DNA of 64,000 nucleotides from Pseudonocardia sp. C8 (GCF_014267175.1 NZ_JACMTR010000002.1:1252001-1316000); one strand, 5' to 3'; shown: positions 27,106 to 36,764, counted from the first letter of the stretch. Translations and numbers: made by a program. The notes: generated from the sequence alone by a model not told the origin.

Positions 27106-29313
27106 TCAGAACGGTGGCGGCTCGTCGTCCGGCTTCCGTTTCGGTTTCGGTTTCGGTGGTGGTGGCAGGGGCGGGTTGGTCGCCGGGCGTTGCAGCAGCG
27201 GTGTGTCGTGTTTCCGCAGGTCCCCGTCGACTTCGGCGGCGCTCTGCTCGCCCGGCTGCTCGTGCTCCTGCGACTCGGGCGCGGTCGGCTCGGGGTCGGG
27301 GAGGTCGGGGCGGACGGGTTCGCCGCGGGTGCGGTAGGTGCGCCCCAAGGGGCTCTTCCAGCAGAACCGGCCGGGTTCGGGTTGGGTCAGGGTCCAGCCG
27401 CGGTCCTTGTCGGCGTGGTGGCGGCCGCAGGCGGGCCCGATGTTGGCCGGCACGGTCGGTCCGCCGTGGTCGTGGTCGGTGGTGTGGTCGAGCTCGGAGC
27501 GTCGGGCCGGGCGGGTGCAGCCGGGGCCGATGCAGGTGCGGTCGCGGACGTGGATGTGGGTGGCCAGTGGTCCGCGGGCGAACCGGGCGGTGGGATCGGC
27601 GTCGAGTCGGGTGCGCCGGGTGTCGCGGTCGGCCCAGGCGCGGGCGATCTCGGCCAGCAGTGGGTGCCAATCGGCCAGCCCGGGGTCGGCGGCATAGCGG
27701 TCGAGTTCGTCGAGGCTGATGTGGAGCTCGACGACGCCGCCGCGCACCGGCGGCGCGCCCGACGGGGCGCCGGGCGGGTTCTCCCGGTTCGGTGTGCCGG
27801 GCGGGTTCGGGCCGTTCGGGGCACGGGTGCGGGGGCGGCGGCGCAGGGGGCCGGCCAGCAGGAGGTAGCCGTCGGGGTCGGTGATGGCGAAGATCCAGCG
27901 GGCGCCGCGGCGTTGGGTGGTGGCGGCGGTGCGGGCGGTGTGGGCGGTGATCGGGCCGAGGCCGGGGATGTCGCCGGGGCGGTCGTCGCGGCCGGCCAGG
28001 GTGCCGAGTCCGACGCGGAGTTCGATGCCTTCGCGGGTGGCGACCCGGTCGTGCGCCCACCGGTCCTGGGCCGGCTGCTCGGCCGCGAGCGGGTCCCCGG
28101 CCGGGCCGGTCGACGGCCCGCCCGCAGAAATCGACCCGGTCCCAGGGCTGGTTCTGGTGGCGGAGCCGGTGCCGGTGGCGGGGCCGGGTCCGGTGTCACG
28201 TTCGGTGGGATCACGATCAGCAGAGTCGCCGGAACCGGAGTCGGAGCCGGCGGCCGAGTGGACGTCCGCTTCGGAGTAGCCGTCGGAGTCGACGTCCGAG
28301 TCGATCTCGGCGGCCGAGTCGACGTCCGCCTCGGTGTCGGACCCGGTGTCGGGCCCGGTGTCAGCGGCCCCGAAGCCGGACTCGCCCGCGCCGACCTCGC
28401 CGTCGTCAGTGTCGGCCGTGTCGGTGTCGCCGGTGGTGGTGTCGGTGGGCTGGTCTTCGGGGCGTGGGGAGGCCAGGAGCCGGTCGATGATCTCGGCCTC
28501 GGTCAGGCCGTGGAAGGCGCCGTCGAGCATCCCCAGATACAGATCGGTGCTGATCTGGGCCAGGGTGCCGGGGTGTCCGGCCCGCCGGCAGGCGGCGGCC
28601 AGCCGGTCCAGGCGGGCGGCCGCGGCGGCGGCCTCGTCGGCGGGCAGCCCGGTGCCGGTCAGGGTGGCGGTGCCGGTGTGCGGGTCCAGGTAGAGCACCA
28701 GGCCGCGGGCCTGCACGGCACGCTGGTAGCGGCGCCGCCGCAGGGCCGGGTTCAGGTGCAGCAGGGCCCGGTAGAGCCGGTCGCGCAGCTGGGCGGTGGT
28801 CCACCCCGGCGCCTGGGGCAGGAACCGGTCGCACAGCTTCCGGGCCTGCTCGGCGGTGAGGTCCCCGGTGCCGGGGTCGAGGTAGTCGACCAGCACCCGG
28901 GCCTTGGCCAGGTCGATCCGACCCTCCTCGAGGGCGGTGAACACCCACGGCAGCCGCTGGCACAGGGTGGTGGCGAACCCGAGCTCGCGTTCGGCGCGGG
29001 CCCGGGTCCAGGTCAGCCCGGCGGCGATCTCCCCGGCGGCCCACTCGAACTGGTCTTCCGACCGCACAACGGCCTCGGCCCGAGAGGCGGTGTTCTCGGG
29101 CAGGTCGGCCAGCGCGGCCGCGTGGCTGATCTCCACCAGCCCGGCGTAGAACCCGGCGTGTTCGTGGGCGAGCTGGCGGTCGCGGGCCTGCAGCACCTCG
29201 ACCAGGCGGTCGTTGGGCAGCTTCTCCCACGCCAGTTCGGCCAGGGTGGCGGCGAGCTCCGGGCCGGGCGGCAATCCTGCTGCCCGGTCGATCAGCTCCA
29301 CCACCTCGGCCAT
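27106..29313 (-). CDS. DUF222/HNH endonuclease (13E12 repeat family type)
   Basis: 735 residues from ATG 29313. Residues about 1-290 form the DUF222 helical domain. Residues about 300-400 are an Asp/Thr/Ser/Gly-rich low-complexity insert. The HNH nuclease is at about 585-640: CIGPGC, LDHTTDHDHGG and CGRHHADKDRGW. A Pro/Lys-rich tail ends the protein. Members occur in many copies per actinobacterial genome and are thought to be domesticated or mobile nucleases; exact substrates are unknown. An SOS-box-like site lies 3 bases before the start codon, matching the DNA-damage control known for mycobacterial 13E12 genes. Confidence 0.92.
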   Translation of the reverse strand: MAEVVELIDRAAGLPPGPELAATLAELAWEKLPNDRLVEVLQARDRQLAHEHAGFYAGLVEISHAAALADLPENTASRAEAVVRSEDQFEWAAGEIAAGLTWTRARAERELGFATTLCQRLPWVFTALEEGRIDLAKARVLVDYLDPGTGDLTAEQARKLCDRFLPQAPGWTTAQLRDRLYRALLHLNPALRRRRYQRAVQARGLVLYLDPHTGTATLTGTGLPADEAAAAAARLDRLAAACRRAGHPGTLAQISTDLYLGMLDGAFHGLTEAEIIDRLLASPRPEDQPTDTTTGDTDTADTDDGEVGAGESGFGAADTGPDTGSDTEADVDSAAEIDSDVDSDGYSEADVHSAAGSDSGSGDSADRDPTERDTGPGPATGTGSATRTSPGTGSISAGGPSTGPAGDPLAAEQPAQDRWAHDRVATREGIELRVGLGTLAGRDDRPGDIPGLGPITAHTARTAATTQRRGARWIFAITDPDGYLLLAGPLRRRPRTRAPNGPNPPGTPNRENPPGAPSGAPPVRGGVVELHISLDELDRYAADPGLADWHPLLAEIARAWADRDTRRTRLDADPTARFARGPLATHIHVRDRTCIGPGCTRPARRSELDHTTDHDHGGPTVPANIGPACGRHHADKDRGWTLTQPEPGRFCWKSPLGRTYRTRGEPVRPDLPDPEPTAPESQEHEQPGEQSAAEVDGDLRKHDTPLLQRPATNPPLPPPPKPKPKRKPDDEPPPF

Positions 29314-29316
29314 GAA

Positions 29317-29332
29317 TCGAACATACGTACGA
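29317..29332 (-). promoter_or_regulatory. LexA/SOS-box-like palindrome before the HNH gene
   Basis: The 16-mer on the coding strand reads TCGTACGTATGTTCGA. The mycobacterial SOS box is TCGAAC-N4-GTTCGA, so the match is 11 of 12 defined positions. It ends 3 bases before the ATG. Binding of LexA there would block initiation of a leaderless or very short-leader transcript. Confidence 0.7.
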
Positions 29333-29712
29333 CCACCGACAGAACGGGCCGCCGGCGGCCATGCTCCGCAAGTTCACCCGGATGGCCCATCAATCCCACC
29401 GCTGGCCGGCGCGTCCAGCCAGGCGACGCGGAACGGCTCCAGGGCTGCATCGCGCACCTCGAGCCGCAGCCCCGCTGTCGGCGGTCCGCACGCGACATCC
29501 CCACGCCTGCCCTCGTGCATGGCGGCCGGTGTCGCCACGGCGCCGGCGTCGATGGGCGCTGCGCGCGCCTCAGGAACGGCAGCTCGTGCGCCGCACCGAG
29601 GCCCGGGACTCCGGCGCTGGCTCGGGCCTTCGAACGCGAGCCGCGCCAGCACACGGCGCGCTCATGGCAGGGGCCATGCGTCCCCCCCCGGGGAGGCCTC
29701 CGCGTCCTGCGG
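29333..29712. other. Intergenic stretch with no supported gene
   Basis: About 380 bases between the SOS-like box and the end of the TPP-enzyme gene. Short open frames exist on both strands but lack a good ribosome site, a recognisable motif and a consistent coding composition. A run of eight C followed by GGGG (about 29681-29693) stands out. It could contain a decayed gene, but I cannot support one. Confidence 0.5.
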
Positions 29713-31500
29713 TCACCGGCCGGGCAGGAACTCCTGCAGCTTGGACTTCACGCCGGTCTTGAGCACGTCCCAGGCCTCCGGGTCGCCGCGCAGCAGCGCC
29801 TCCGCGGTGCTCTCCATCTGGTCCAGGCTGGCGTGCGGCGGGATCGGCGGCACCGCCGCGTCGGTGACGAACTCGACGACGCACGGGCGGTCGGCGGCGA
29901 TCGCCCGCTGCCAGGCGCTCCCGATCTGGTCCGGCTCGGTGACCTTGATCCCGGCCAGGCCGATGCTCTCGGCGAAGCCCGCGTAGGGGAAGTCGGGGAT
30001 GTGCTGGGCGAACGGCACGTCCGGCGAACCCGCCATCGCGCGCAGCTCCCAGGTCACCTGGTTGAGGTCCCGGTTGTTGAGCACGCCGACGATCACTCTC
30101 GGGTCGGACCACTCGCGGTAGTACTTCGCGATCGTGATCAGCTCATTGATCCCGTTCATCTGCATCGCGCCGTCGCCGACCAGGGCGAACACCGGCCGGT
30201 CGGGGTGCGCGAACTTGGCACCGGTCGCGTACGGCAGGCCCGGGCCCATCGTCGCCAGGGTCCCGGACAGCGTGGCCCGCATCCCGCGCCGGATCCGCAG
30301 GTGACGGGCGTACCAGTTGGCCGCCGACCCGGAGTCGGAGGTGAGCACGGCGTCGTCCGGGAGCAGCGGGGACAGGTCGTGGAACACCCGCTCCGGATTG
30401 ATCGGGTCGGCGGTGACCTCGGCGCGCCGGGCGAGGACGTCCCACCAGCGGGCCACGTTCGACTCGACGGTCTCCCGCCAGGACCGGTCGGTCTTGCGGT
30501 CCAGCATGGGCAGCAGGGCACGCAGCGTGCCGGCCGCGTCGCCCTGCAGGTTCACCTCGAACGGGTACCGCAACCCGATCATGGTGGGGTCGATGTCGAT
30601 CTGCACGGCCCGGGCCTGGTCGTACTCCGGCAGGAACTGGCTGTAGGGGAAGCTGGAGCCGATCATGAGCAGGGTGTCGCAGTCGCGCATGAGCTCGTAG
30701 GACGGCCGGGTGCCGAGCAAGCCGTTCGAGCCGGTCACGTAGGGCAGGTCGTCGGGCAGCACGTCCTTGCCGAGCAGCGCCTTGCTGACCCCCGCGCCGA
30801 GGACGTCGGCCACCTCGGCGACCTCGTCCGCGGCGCCCCGGGCGCCCTGCCCGACCATGATCGCGACCTTGCTCCCGGCGTTGAGCACGTCCGCGGCCCG
30901 GCGCAGGTCGGCCTCCTGCGGCACGGGCCGCCCCGTCGAGAGCCCCAGGCTGGAGGGGATCATCTTGAACGCGTGCGTGGGCGGGGAGTAGTCGGCCTCC
31001 TGCAGGTCGGCCGGGATGATGATCGCGGTGACCGTGCGGCGGGACAGCGCCACCCGCATCGCCCGGTCGATCAGGTTCGGCAGCTGCTCGGGGACCATCG
31101 CGGTCTGCACGTAGTCGGCGGCGACGTCCTTGTACAGCGAGTGCAGGTCGACCTCCTGCTGCATGGAGCCACCCATCGCCGACCGGTTGGTCTGGCCGAC
31201 GATCGCGACGACCGGCACGTGGTCGAGCTTGGCGTCGTAGAGCCCGTTCAGCAGGTGGATGGCCCCGGGGCCGGAGGTGGCCGCGCACACGCCGACCTTC
31301 CCGGACAGCTTGGCGTAGCCGACCGCCTCGAAGGCGGCCAGCTCCTCGTGCCGGGACTGGACGAACCGCGGGGCCTCGTCGCCGGCCCGGGCCCAGGCCG
31401 CGACCAGGCCGTTGATGCCGTCGCCGGCGTAGCTGAACACGTGCTCGACATCCCACTCGCGCAGTCGGCGCAGCAGGTGGTCCGCAACGTTCCGTGCCAT
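29713..31500 (-). CDS. Pyruvate oxidase-like TPP-dependent enzyme
   Basis: 595 residues from ATG 31500, chosen for the GAGGAG site 7 bases upstream. It has the three-domain plan of the PoxB/acetolactate synthase family: an N-terminal PYR domain with the catalytic Glu in RHEELAAFEAVGYAK, a central domain, and a C-terminal PP domain with the TPP/Mg motif GDGAMQMNG (about residue 438) to NNRDLNQVTWE. It resembles quinone-dependent or stress-linked pyruvate oxidases (PoxB, YdaP) more than biosynthetic acetolactate synthase, and no small-subunit gene is nearby. The substrate, probably pyruvate, is inferred. Confidence 0.88.
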   Translation of the reverse strand: MARNVADHLLRRLREWDVEHVFSYAGDGINGLVAAWARAGDEAPRFVQSRHEELAAFEAVGYAKLSGKVGVCAATSGPGAIHLLNGLYDAKLDHVPVVAIVGQTNRSAMGGSMQQEVDLHSLYKDVAADYVQTAMVPEQLPNLIDRAMRVALSRRTVTAIIIPADLQEADYSPPTHAFKMIPSSLGLSTGRPVPQEADLRRAADVLNAGSKVAIMVGQGARGAADEVAEVADVLGAGVSKALLGKDVLPDDLPYVTGSNGLLGTRPSYELMRDCDTLLMIGSSFPYSQFLPEYDQARAVQIDIDPTMIGLRYPFEVNLQGDAAGTLRALLPMLDRKTDRSWRETVESNVARWWDVLARRAEVTADPINPERVFHDLSPLLPDDAVLTSDSGSAANWYARHLRIRRGMRATLSGTLATMGPGLPYATGAKFAHPDRPVFALVGDGAMQMNGINELITIAKYYREWSDPRVIVGVLNNRDLNQVTWELRAMAGSPDVPFAQHIPDFPYAGFAESIGLAGIKVTEPDQIGSAWQRAIAADRPCVVEFVTDAAVPPIPPHASLDQMESTAEALLRGDPEAWDVLKTGVKSKLQEFLPGR

Positions 31501-31737
31501 GCGTCCACTCCTCATCGGTGACGCAGGGCTCGAGGTGGCGGGTGAGGGCCTCGAGCCACGGCACCACCGTCCGTCGGTCGTCCGGGCCGGCGGCGGGCCG
31601 CTCCCGGAGGGCCCACCACTTCCTGCGCGTCTGCCCGGCGAAGGCGGGTCGCACACCTTCCGGAGCCGATCCCGGCCGGCCGTTCACCGATCCGGGCGCG
31701 GAACAGTGCCCGGGCGGGAGGGTCCGGACACGACGAA

Positions 31738-31764
31738 GGCCCGGTCCCTGCCGGGATCCGGGCC
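31738..31764 (-). terminator. Hairpin downstream of rpmB
   Basis: GGCCCGG at 31738-31744 pairs with CCGGGCC at 31758-31764, and the stem continues inward with TCCC/GGGA around a small loop, with one bulged base. It lies 33 bases after the rpmB stop in its direction of transcription, so a rho-independent-like terminator is likely, though without a U-tract. Confidence 0.65.
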
Positions 31765-31797
31765 TCCGGTGGTTCGGGTCTCGCTGCCCGCACCGCG

Positions 31798-31989
31798 TCA
31801 GACGCGGGCGACCTTCCCGGCCTTCAGGCACGAGGTGCAGGCGTTGATCCGGCGGCGGTTCCCGCCGTTGATCGCGGCCCGCACGGTCTGGATGTTCGGG
31901 TTCCAGCGGCGGTGGGTGCGGCGGTGCGAGTGCGAGACGGACATGCCGAAGCCCGGACCCTTGCCACAGACGTCGCAGACGGCAGCCAC
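31798..31989 (-). CDS. rpmB: 50S ribosomal protein L28
   Basis: 63 residues from GTG 31989. GAGGAG lies 8 bases upstream; an in-frame GTG at 31998 overlaps that site and is less likely. The zinc-binding form is intact, with Cys5/Cys8 in CDVCGKG and Cys51/Cys54 in CTSCLK. Basic core [13 protein letters not shown] is typical. Because it keeps the cysteines it is the zinc-replete paralogue; any cysteine-free copy would be elsewhere. Divergent from the DAK2 gene. Confidence 0.96.
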   Translation of the reverse strand: MAAVCDVCGKGPGFGMSVSHSHRRTHRRWNPNIQTVRAAINGGNRRRINACTSCLKAGKVARV

Positions 31990-32135
31990 GTCGGACACTC
32001 CTCGAGGTTGGCGAACAATTCATGAAGCCCGGGCGTGCCGGGGCTCGGCCGTCAAGTCTAGCGAGCCGCGCGCCGGTACCTCCGCGGGGGCCCGCCACGC
32101 AGCTCCGCACGACCCGCCCGACCTAGGCTGGCGGG

Positions 32136-33764
32136 GTGGCCCCGCCGTTCGACCCTGCGCTGCTGCGCCGCTGGATCGACACCGCCGCCGAGCGGCTCGC
32201 CGCCGGCCGGGCCGAGATCGACCGGATCAACGTGTTCCCGGTCGCCGACCACGACACCGGGTCGAACCTGCTGCTCACGGTCCGCGCGGCCGCGGCGGCG
32301 CGGCTGGACGGCGGCCCGGTCCGGGCGGCCGCGGCGCTCGCCGCCGCGGCGGTGCGCGGGGCCCGCGGCAACTCCGGGCTCATCCTGTCGCAACTGTTCC
32401 GCGGGCTGGCCGAGGAGCTCGCGGCGGACGCCGACGCCGCCGCGACCCGGGGGCCGGGCGAGGTGCTGGCGGGAGCGCTGCGCCGTGCCGCAGCACTCGC
32501 CTCGGCCGCGGTCACGGAGCCGCGGGCGGGCACCGCGCTCACGGTGCTCGAGGCCGCCGCCCACGCTCTGGCCGAGCGGGTTTCCCGGCGCGACGGCGGC
32601 CCCCGTTCCGGCGAGGGGGACGGGCGCGCAGGGGGCGGCGCGCTGGCCGGGATCGCGCGGGTCGCCGCCGACGCCGCCCGCGAGGTGCTCGCCCGCGGTG
32701 CGGGGCGCCCGGCCGAGCTGGTCCGGGCCGGGGTGGTCGACGCCGGCGGGTGCGGCCTCGTCGTCGTCCTCGACGCGCTGGTCGCGGCCGCCGGAGGCAC
32801 TCCCGGTCCGCCCCCGCCGGTCCGGATCGGCGAGCCCACCGACCCGGACCCCGGTTCCTCGCCGTGCGTGCCGCAGCCGGTCTACGAGGTCACCTACTGG
32901 TTGGCCGACCCCGGGCCGGACGCCCTGGACCGGCTGCGGGCCCGGCTGCGCGGGCTCGGCGACTCGGTCGGCGTCGCCGGGGACGGGGCGGGCGGCCACC
33001 GGATCCACGTGCACACCACGGAGGCGGGGCCGGCCGTCGAGGCGGGGCTGGCGGTGGGCCGGCCGTCGTCCATCCGGATCGAGGCACTGCCCCCGGCGGC
33101 ACCGACCCGGGCCCGCGCGGTCCTGTTGATGATCGAGAGCAGCGGTGCGGGGGCACTGGCCCGTGACGCGGGCGGCGACGTCCTCGTCGCCGACCCGGAC
33201 CCGGCCCTCGACGAGGTGCTCGCCGCGATCCGCGCCACCGGGGCCGCGCACGTCACCGTCCTGCCGTGCGCGACGCAGCGCCGCACGCTCGCCGAGACCG
33301 CGGCGGACCGGGTCCGCGGCGAGGGGATCGAGGTCGTGGTCGTCCCGTCGTCCTCGGTGCTGCAGGGCCTGGCCGCGCTGGCCGTGCACGACCCGGACCG
33401 GCGGGCGTCCGACGACGTCGTCGCCATGGCCGAGGCCGCCGCCGGGACCCGCACCGGGGGCCTGGCCGTCGCCGAGACCGAGGCGCTCACCTGGGCCGGC
33501 CCGTGCCGGCCGGGAGAGGTCCTGGGCCTGTCCGACGGCGAGGTGGTGCTGATCGCCCCCGACCTCGCTGTCGGTGCCCTGTGGTTGGCTCACCGCATGC
33601 TCACTGCGGGTGGGGAACTCGTGACCGTGCTGCTCGGCTCGGCCGCCGACGACGCATTGGGCGAGCAGCTCGCCGACGACCTGCGGCGGACCCATCCGGA
33701 GGTCGACGTGCTGGTGCACCGGGGGGAGCAGGGCGACTACCCGCTGGTGCTGGGGGTGGAGTAG
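32136..33764 (+). CDS. DAK2/FakA-like kinase domain protein
   Basis: 542 residues from GTG 32136. The N-terminal DAK2 (DhaL-like) domain has the Mg-ATP motif as VADHDTGSNLLLT and the helix GARGNSGLILSQLFRG; the first motif is usually PDGDTGTN, so one position is changed to His but both [16 protein letters not shown]. The C-terminal half resembles the FakA family (VYEVTYWLA, then HVHTTEAGPAV and later the EDD-like fold). FakA phosphorylates fatty acids held by FakB; whether this one does is not known, and no FakB gene is adjacent. The gene lies directly before recG (no gap), as in mycobacteria. Confidence 0.88.
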   Translation: MAPPFDPALLRRWIDTAAERLAAGRAEIDRINVFPVADHDTGSNLLLTVRAAAAARLDGGPVRAAAALAAAAVRGARGNSGLILSQLFRGLAEELAADADAAATRGPGEVLAGALRRAAALASAAVTEPRAGTALTVLEAAAHALAERVSRRDGGPRSGEGDGRAGGGALAGIARVAADAAREVLARGAGRPAELVRAGVVDAGGCGLVVVLDALVAAAGGTPGPPPPVRIGEPTDPDPGSSPCVPQPVYEVTYWLADPGPDALDRLRARLRGLGDSVGVAGDGAGGHRIHVHTTEAGPAVEAGLAVGRPSSIRIEALPPAAPTRARAVLLMIESSGAGALARDAGGDVLVADPDPALDEVLAAIRATGAAHVTVLPCATQRRTLAETAADRVRGEGIEVVVVPSSSVLQGLAALAVHDPDRRASDDVVAMAEAAAGTRTGGLAVAETEALTWAGPCRPGEVLGLSDGEVVLIAPDLAVGALWLAHRMLTAGGELVTVLLGSAADDALGEQLADDLRRTHPEVDVLVHRGEQGDYPLVLGVE

Positions 33765-35930
33765 GTGGACTGGGACCTCGACAGCAGGCTCGACGGGCCG
33801 GCCGGGAAGAGGGCGGCGGACGCGCTGGCCCACCTCGGGCTGGAGACGGTCGGCGACCTGCTGCGGCACTACCCGCGGCGCTACGTCGACCGCGGCCGCC
33901 TGACCGACATCGCCGGACTGGTCGCCGGGGAGCACGCCACCGTCGTGGCGATGGTCGAGAAGGCGGACCTGCGCTACATGCGCAACCGGCCCCGGCAGCA
34001 GATGCTGAAGATCGTCATCCGGGACGAGAAGGGCGGTCAGCTGGAGTGCACCTTCTTCCACGGCCGGAAGCTGGAGCACCTCCTCAGACCCGGCGTGGTC
34101 GGCGTGTTCTCCGGCAAGGTCGGGATGTTCGCCAAGAAGCTGCAGCTCACCCACCCGCAGTTCGAGGAGATCGACGAGAACGACTCGCTGCGACCCTTCC
34201 TGTCGGTCTACCCGGCGAACGCGAAGGTGACCTCGCAGGCCGTGGCGCGGTCGGTCCGCCAGGTCCTCGACCAGGTCGACGACCCGACCGACCCGCTGCC
34301 CGAGGCGCTCCGGGAGCGGGAGGACCTGCCCGATCTGGGCCGGGCCCTGCGCCGCATCCACGTCCCCGAGACCGAGGCCGACATCCACGCGGCCCGGCAC
34401 CGCCTCGTCTGGGACGAGGCGCTCGGGGTCCAGCTGGCGCTCGCCCTGCGCCGGCACGACGCGGCCGCCCGCCCGGCCCCGCCCTGCCCACGGGTCCCCG
34501 GCGGGCTGCTCGACGCGTTCGACTCCGACCTTCCGTTCCCGCTCACCGAGGGCCAGGAGGCCGTCGGTGCGGAGATCGCCGCCGACCTCGCGGGCGAGCA
34601 CCCGATGAACCGGCTCGTGCAGGGCGACGTCGGTGCCGGCAAGACGATCGTCGCGCTGCGGGCGATGCTGCAGGTCGTCGACGCCGGCAAGCAGGCCGCG
34701 ATGCTCGCCCCGACCGAGGTCCTCGCCGCCCAGCACGCCCGCTCGCTGCGCGCCATGCTCGGCGCGCTCGGCCGGGCCGGGGAGCTCGACGCCGACGAGG
34801 GCGCCACCTCGGTCACCCTGCTGACCGGGTCGATGGGGGCGAAGGCCAAGCGGCAGGCGCTGCTCGACGCCCAGTCCGGGGCGGCCGGCATCGTCGTCGG
34901 CACCCACGCCCTGATCCAGGACACGGTGGGGTTCGCCGATCTCGGCCTGGTCGTCGTCGACGAGCAGCACCGGTTCGGGGTCGAGCAGCGCGACGCGCTG
35001 CGGGCCCGCGGCGCGAGCGCCCCGCACATGCTGGTGATGACCGCGACCCCGATCCCGCGGACGGTGGCGATGACCGTCTACGGCGATCTCGCCGTGTCCG
35101 AGCTGAAGGGGCTGCCGCGCGGCCGGTCCCCGGTGACGACGACCGTCGTCCCGCTGGCCGAGCACCCGTCCTGGATCAAACGGGTGTGGCAGCGGATCCG
35201 CGAGGAGGTCGAGCGCGGCCACCAGTGCTACATCGTGTGCCCGCGGGTCGGTGACGCCGACAAGGACGACCCGGAACTGGCGGGACCGCCCCCCGAGAAC
35301 GGGGAGCCGGACCGGCGGCCGCCGCTGGCCGTCCTCGACATCGCCCCGATGATCACCGAGAAGCTGGCGGGCCTGCGGGTCGGGATCCTGCACGGCAAGC
35401 TCCCGCCGGACGAGAAGGACGCGGTGATGCGCGCCTTCGAGGGCGGCGAGCTCGACGTCCTGGTCGCGACCACGGTGATCGAGGTGGGCGTCGACGTGCC
35501 GAACGCGACCGGGATCGTGCTGCTCGACGCCGACCGGTTCGGCCTGTCCCAGCTGCACCAGCTCCGCGGCCGGGTCGGCCGGGGCAGGGCGCCCGGGCTG
35601 TGCCTGCTGGTCACCGAGATGCCGGCGGCCACCGCCGCCCGCCAGCGGCTGGACGCGGTCGCCTCCACCACCGACGGTTTCGAGCTGGCCCGGCTCGACC
35701 TGGAGCTGCGCCGGGAGGGCGACGTGCTCGGCGCCAGCCAGTCCGGGGTCCGCTCCGGGCTGAAGCTGCTGTCGTTGCTGCGGCACGGAGACGTGATCGC
35801 CAAGGCGCAGCTGTACGCCCGGGACCTGGTGGACCACGACCCGGAGCTGCGGGAGCACCCGCGGCTGCGCGACCTGGTGGGGGAGACGCTCGGCGACGAG
35901 GAGCGGGCGGCCTTCCTCGACAAGGCCTGA
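33765..35930 (+). CDS. recG: ATP-dependent DNA helicase RecG
   Basis: 721 residues from GTG 33765, immediately after the DAK2 stop. RecG remodels stalled forks and Holliday junctions. Visible parts: an N-terminal wedge/OB domain (about 60-160), Walker A GDVGAGKT near residue 287, Walker B-type box DEQHRFG near 399, motif III TATPIPRT, and the C-terminal RecG helical-hairpin region with TTVIEVGVDVPNA and QLHQLRGRVGRG. An insert of about 25 residues rich in Asp and Pro (near 500-525) is seen in actinobacterial RecG. Confidence 0.97.
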   Translation: MDWDLDSRLDGPAGKRAADALAHLGLETVGDLLRHYPRRYVDRGRLTDIAGLVAGEHATVVAMVEKADLRYMRNRPRQQMLKIVIRDEKGGQLECTFFHGRKLEHLLRPGVVGVFSGKVGMFAKKLQLTHPQFEEIDENDSLRPFLSVYPANAKVTSQAVARSVRQVLDQVDDPTDPLPEALREREDLPDLGRALRRIHVPETEADIHAARHRLVWDEALGVQLALALRRHDAAARPAPPCPRVPGGLLDAFDSDLPFPLTEGQEAVGAEIAADLAGEHPMNRLVQGDVGAGKTIVALRAMLQVVDAGKQAAMLAPTEVLAAQHARSLRAMLGALGRAGELDADEGATSVTLLTGSMGAKAKRQALLDAQSGAAGIVVGTHALIQDTVGFADLGLVVVDEQHRFGVEQRDALRARGASAPHMLVMTATPIPRTVAMTVYGDLAVSELKGLPRGRSPVTTTVVPLAEHPSWIKRVWQRIREEVERGHQCYIVCPRVGDADKDDPELAGPPPENGEPDRRPPLAVLDIAPMITEKLAGLRVGILHGKLPPDEKDAVMRAFEGGELDVLVATTVIEVGVDVPNATGIVLLDADRFGLSQLHQLRGRVGRGRAPGLCLLVTEMPAATAARQRLDAVASTTDGFELARLDLELRREGDVLGASQSGVRSGLKLLSLLRHGDVIAKAQLYARDLVDHDPELREHPRLRDLVGETLGDEERAAFLDKA

Positions 35931-35936
35931 CGGGGA

Positions 35937-36764
35937 TCAGGAACCGGGCAGCGCGCCGCGGGCCCGCGCGTCCAGCTGGGCCCGCGCCGGGCGGGGCAGG
36001 TGGACGACGCCGGCCCGGTCCAGCCGGTCCAGCTCGCTGCGGGCCCGGGCGTACGCGGCCAGCCGCTCCGGCTCGGAGTCCGAGTCCCGGGCGGTGGTCA
36101 GGAGCTTCACGACCCGCTCCACGGTGCGGCGTTCCTCCGGGTCGAGCCCGGACAGCCGGATCCGGTCGGCCGCCTCGACGGCCGCCCGCCAGGCCCGGCG
36201 GGCCTGCTCGACGGCGCGGACGTACGACGCGCCGTACGGCTCGCCCGGATAGCCGTCGGTGTCGAGCGCCTGCGCGGCGGCGAAGGCGTCGACGAACCGC
36301 GCGGTGGGGCCGACCGAGACGTCGGACAGCGCCGGGCGGTGCAGCACCGCGAGCGGGTCGGTCTCGTGCGCGGCGAACTCACCGCGGACGCGCTGGAAGT
36401 CGGCGCGGGCGCGGCGCCAGGACTGCTCGGCGGTCACCGCCGCCGTCGGCCCGGCCGCCTCGCCGGAACCGGACGCCGCCGACCGGCGCACCGCGCCCTG
36501 CACCGCCCGGAAGGTCCCGACCGCGACCAGGCCGAGGAGCAGGATCGCCAGGATCTGCGCGATCACGACCATCACCATGCCCACCGCCGTCCCCGCGAGG
36601 AGCACCACACCGGACACCACGACGACGACCCCGACCGGGTGCCGTGGCCGGCCGCCGTGCGGCAGCCGGTGGTGACGGCGGGCGGCGTGCCGCTCCGCCC
36701 GGTGCCCGGCCGGCCCGTGCCACGGGCCGGGGTGGCCGTGCCGCCCGGATGTGCGCCGTGTCAT
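35937..36764 (-). CDS. Hypothetical membrane protein with cytoplasmic helical domain
   Basis: 275 residues from ATG 36764. A His/Arg/Gly/Pro-rich N-terminus precedes two adjacent hydrophobic helices (about residues 42-64 and 67-88). The rest is soluble, with many Arg, Ala and Glu residues, probably helical (RALDTDGYPGEPYG-like loop near the middle, then AVEQARRAWRAAVEAADRI). No family is recognised. It is transcribed against recG, with 6 bases between the stops. The long charged helical part suggests a protein-protein contact surface at the membrane. Confidence 0.75.
   Translation of the reverse strand: MTRRTSGRHGHPGPWHGPAGHRAERHAARRHHRLPHGGRPRHPVGVVVVVSGVVLLAGTAVGMVMVVIAQILAILLLGLVAVGTFRAVQGAVRRSAASGSGEAAGPTAAVTAEQSWRRARADFQRVRGEFAAHETDPLAVLHRPALSDVSVGPTARFVDAFAAAQALDTDGYPGEPYGASYVRAVEQARRAWRAAVEAADRIRLSGLDPEERRTVERVVKLLTTARDSDSEPERLAAYARARSELDRLDRAGVVHLPRPARAQLDARARGALPGS

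Noticed and set aside
27106..29313. HNH gene as part of a mobile intron or transposon
   Set aside because: No flanking inverted repeats, target duplication, reverse transcriptase or transposase can be seen.
29374..29652. Possible small gene or gene remnant on the minus strand
   Set aside because: No ribosome site or family motif; third-position GC is not typical of coding DNA here.
27058..31521. Open frame of nearly 1500 codons on the plus strand
   Set aside because: Antisense to the HNH and TPP-enzyme genes; composition (Val/Gly/Arg-rich) is that of a shadow frame.
32058..35858. Open frame of about 1270 codons on the minus strand
   Set aside because: Antisense to the DAK2 and recG genes, which are certain.
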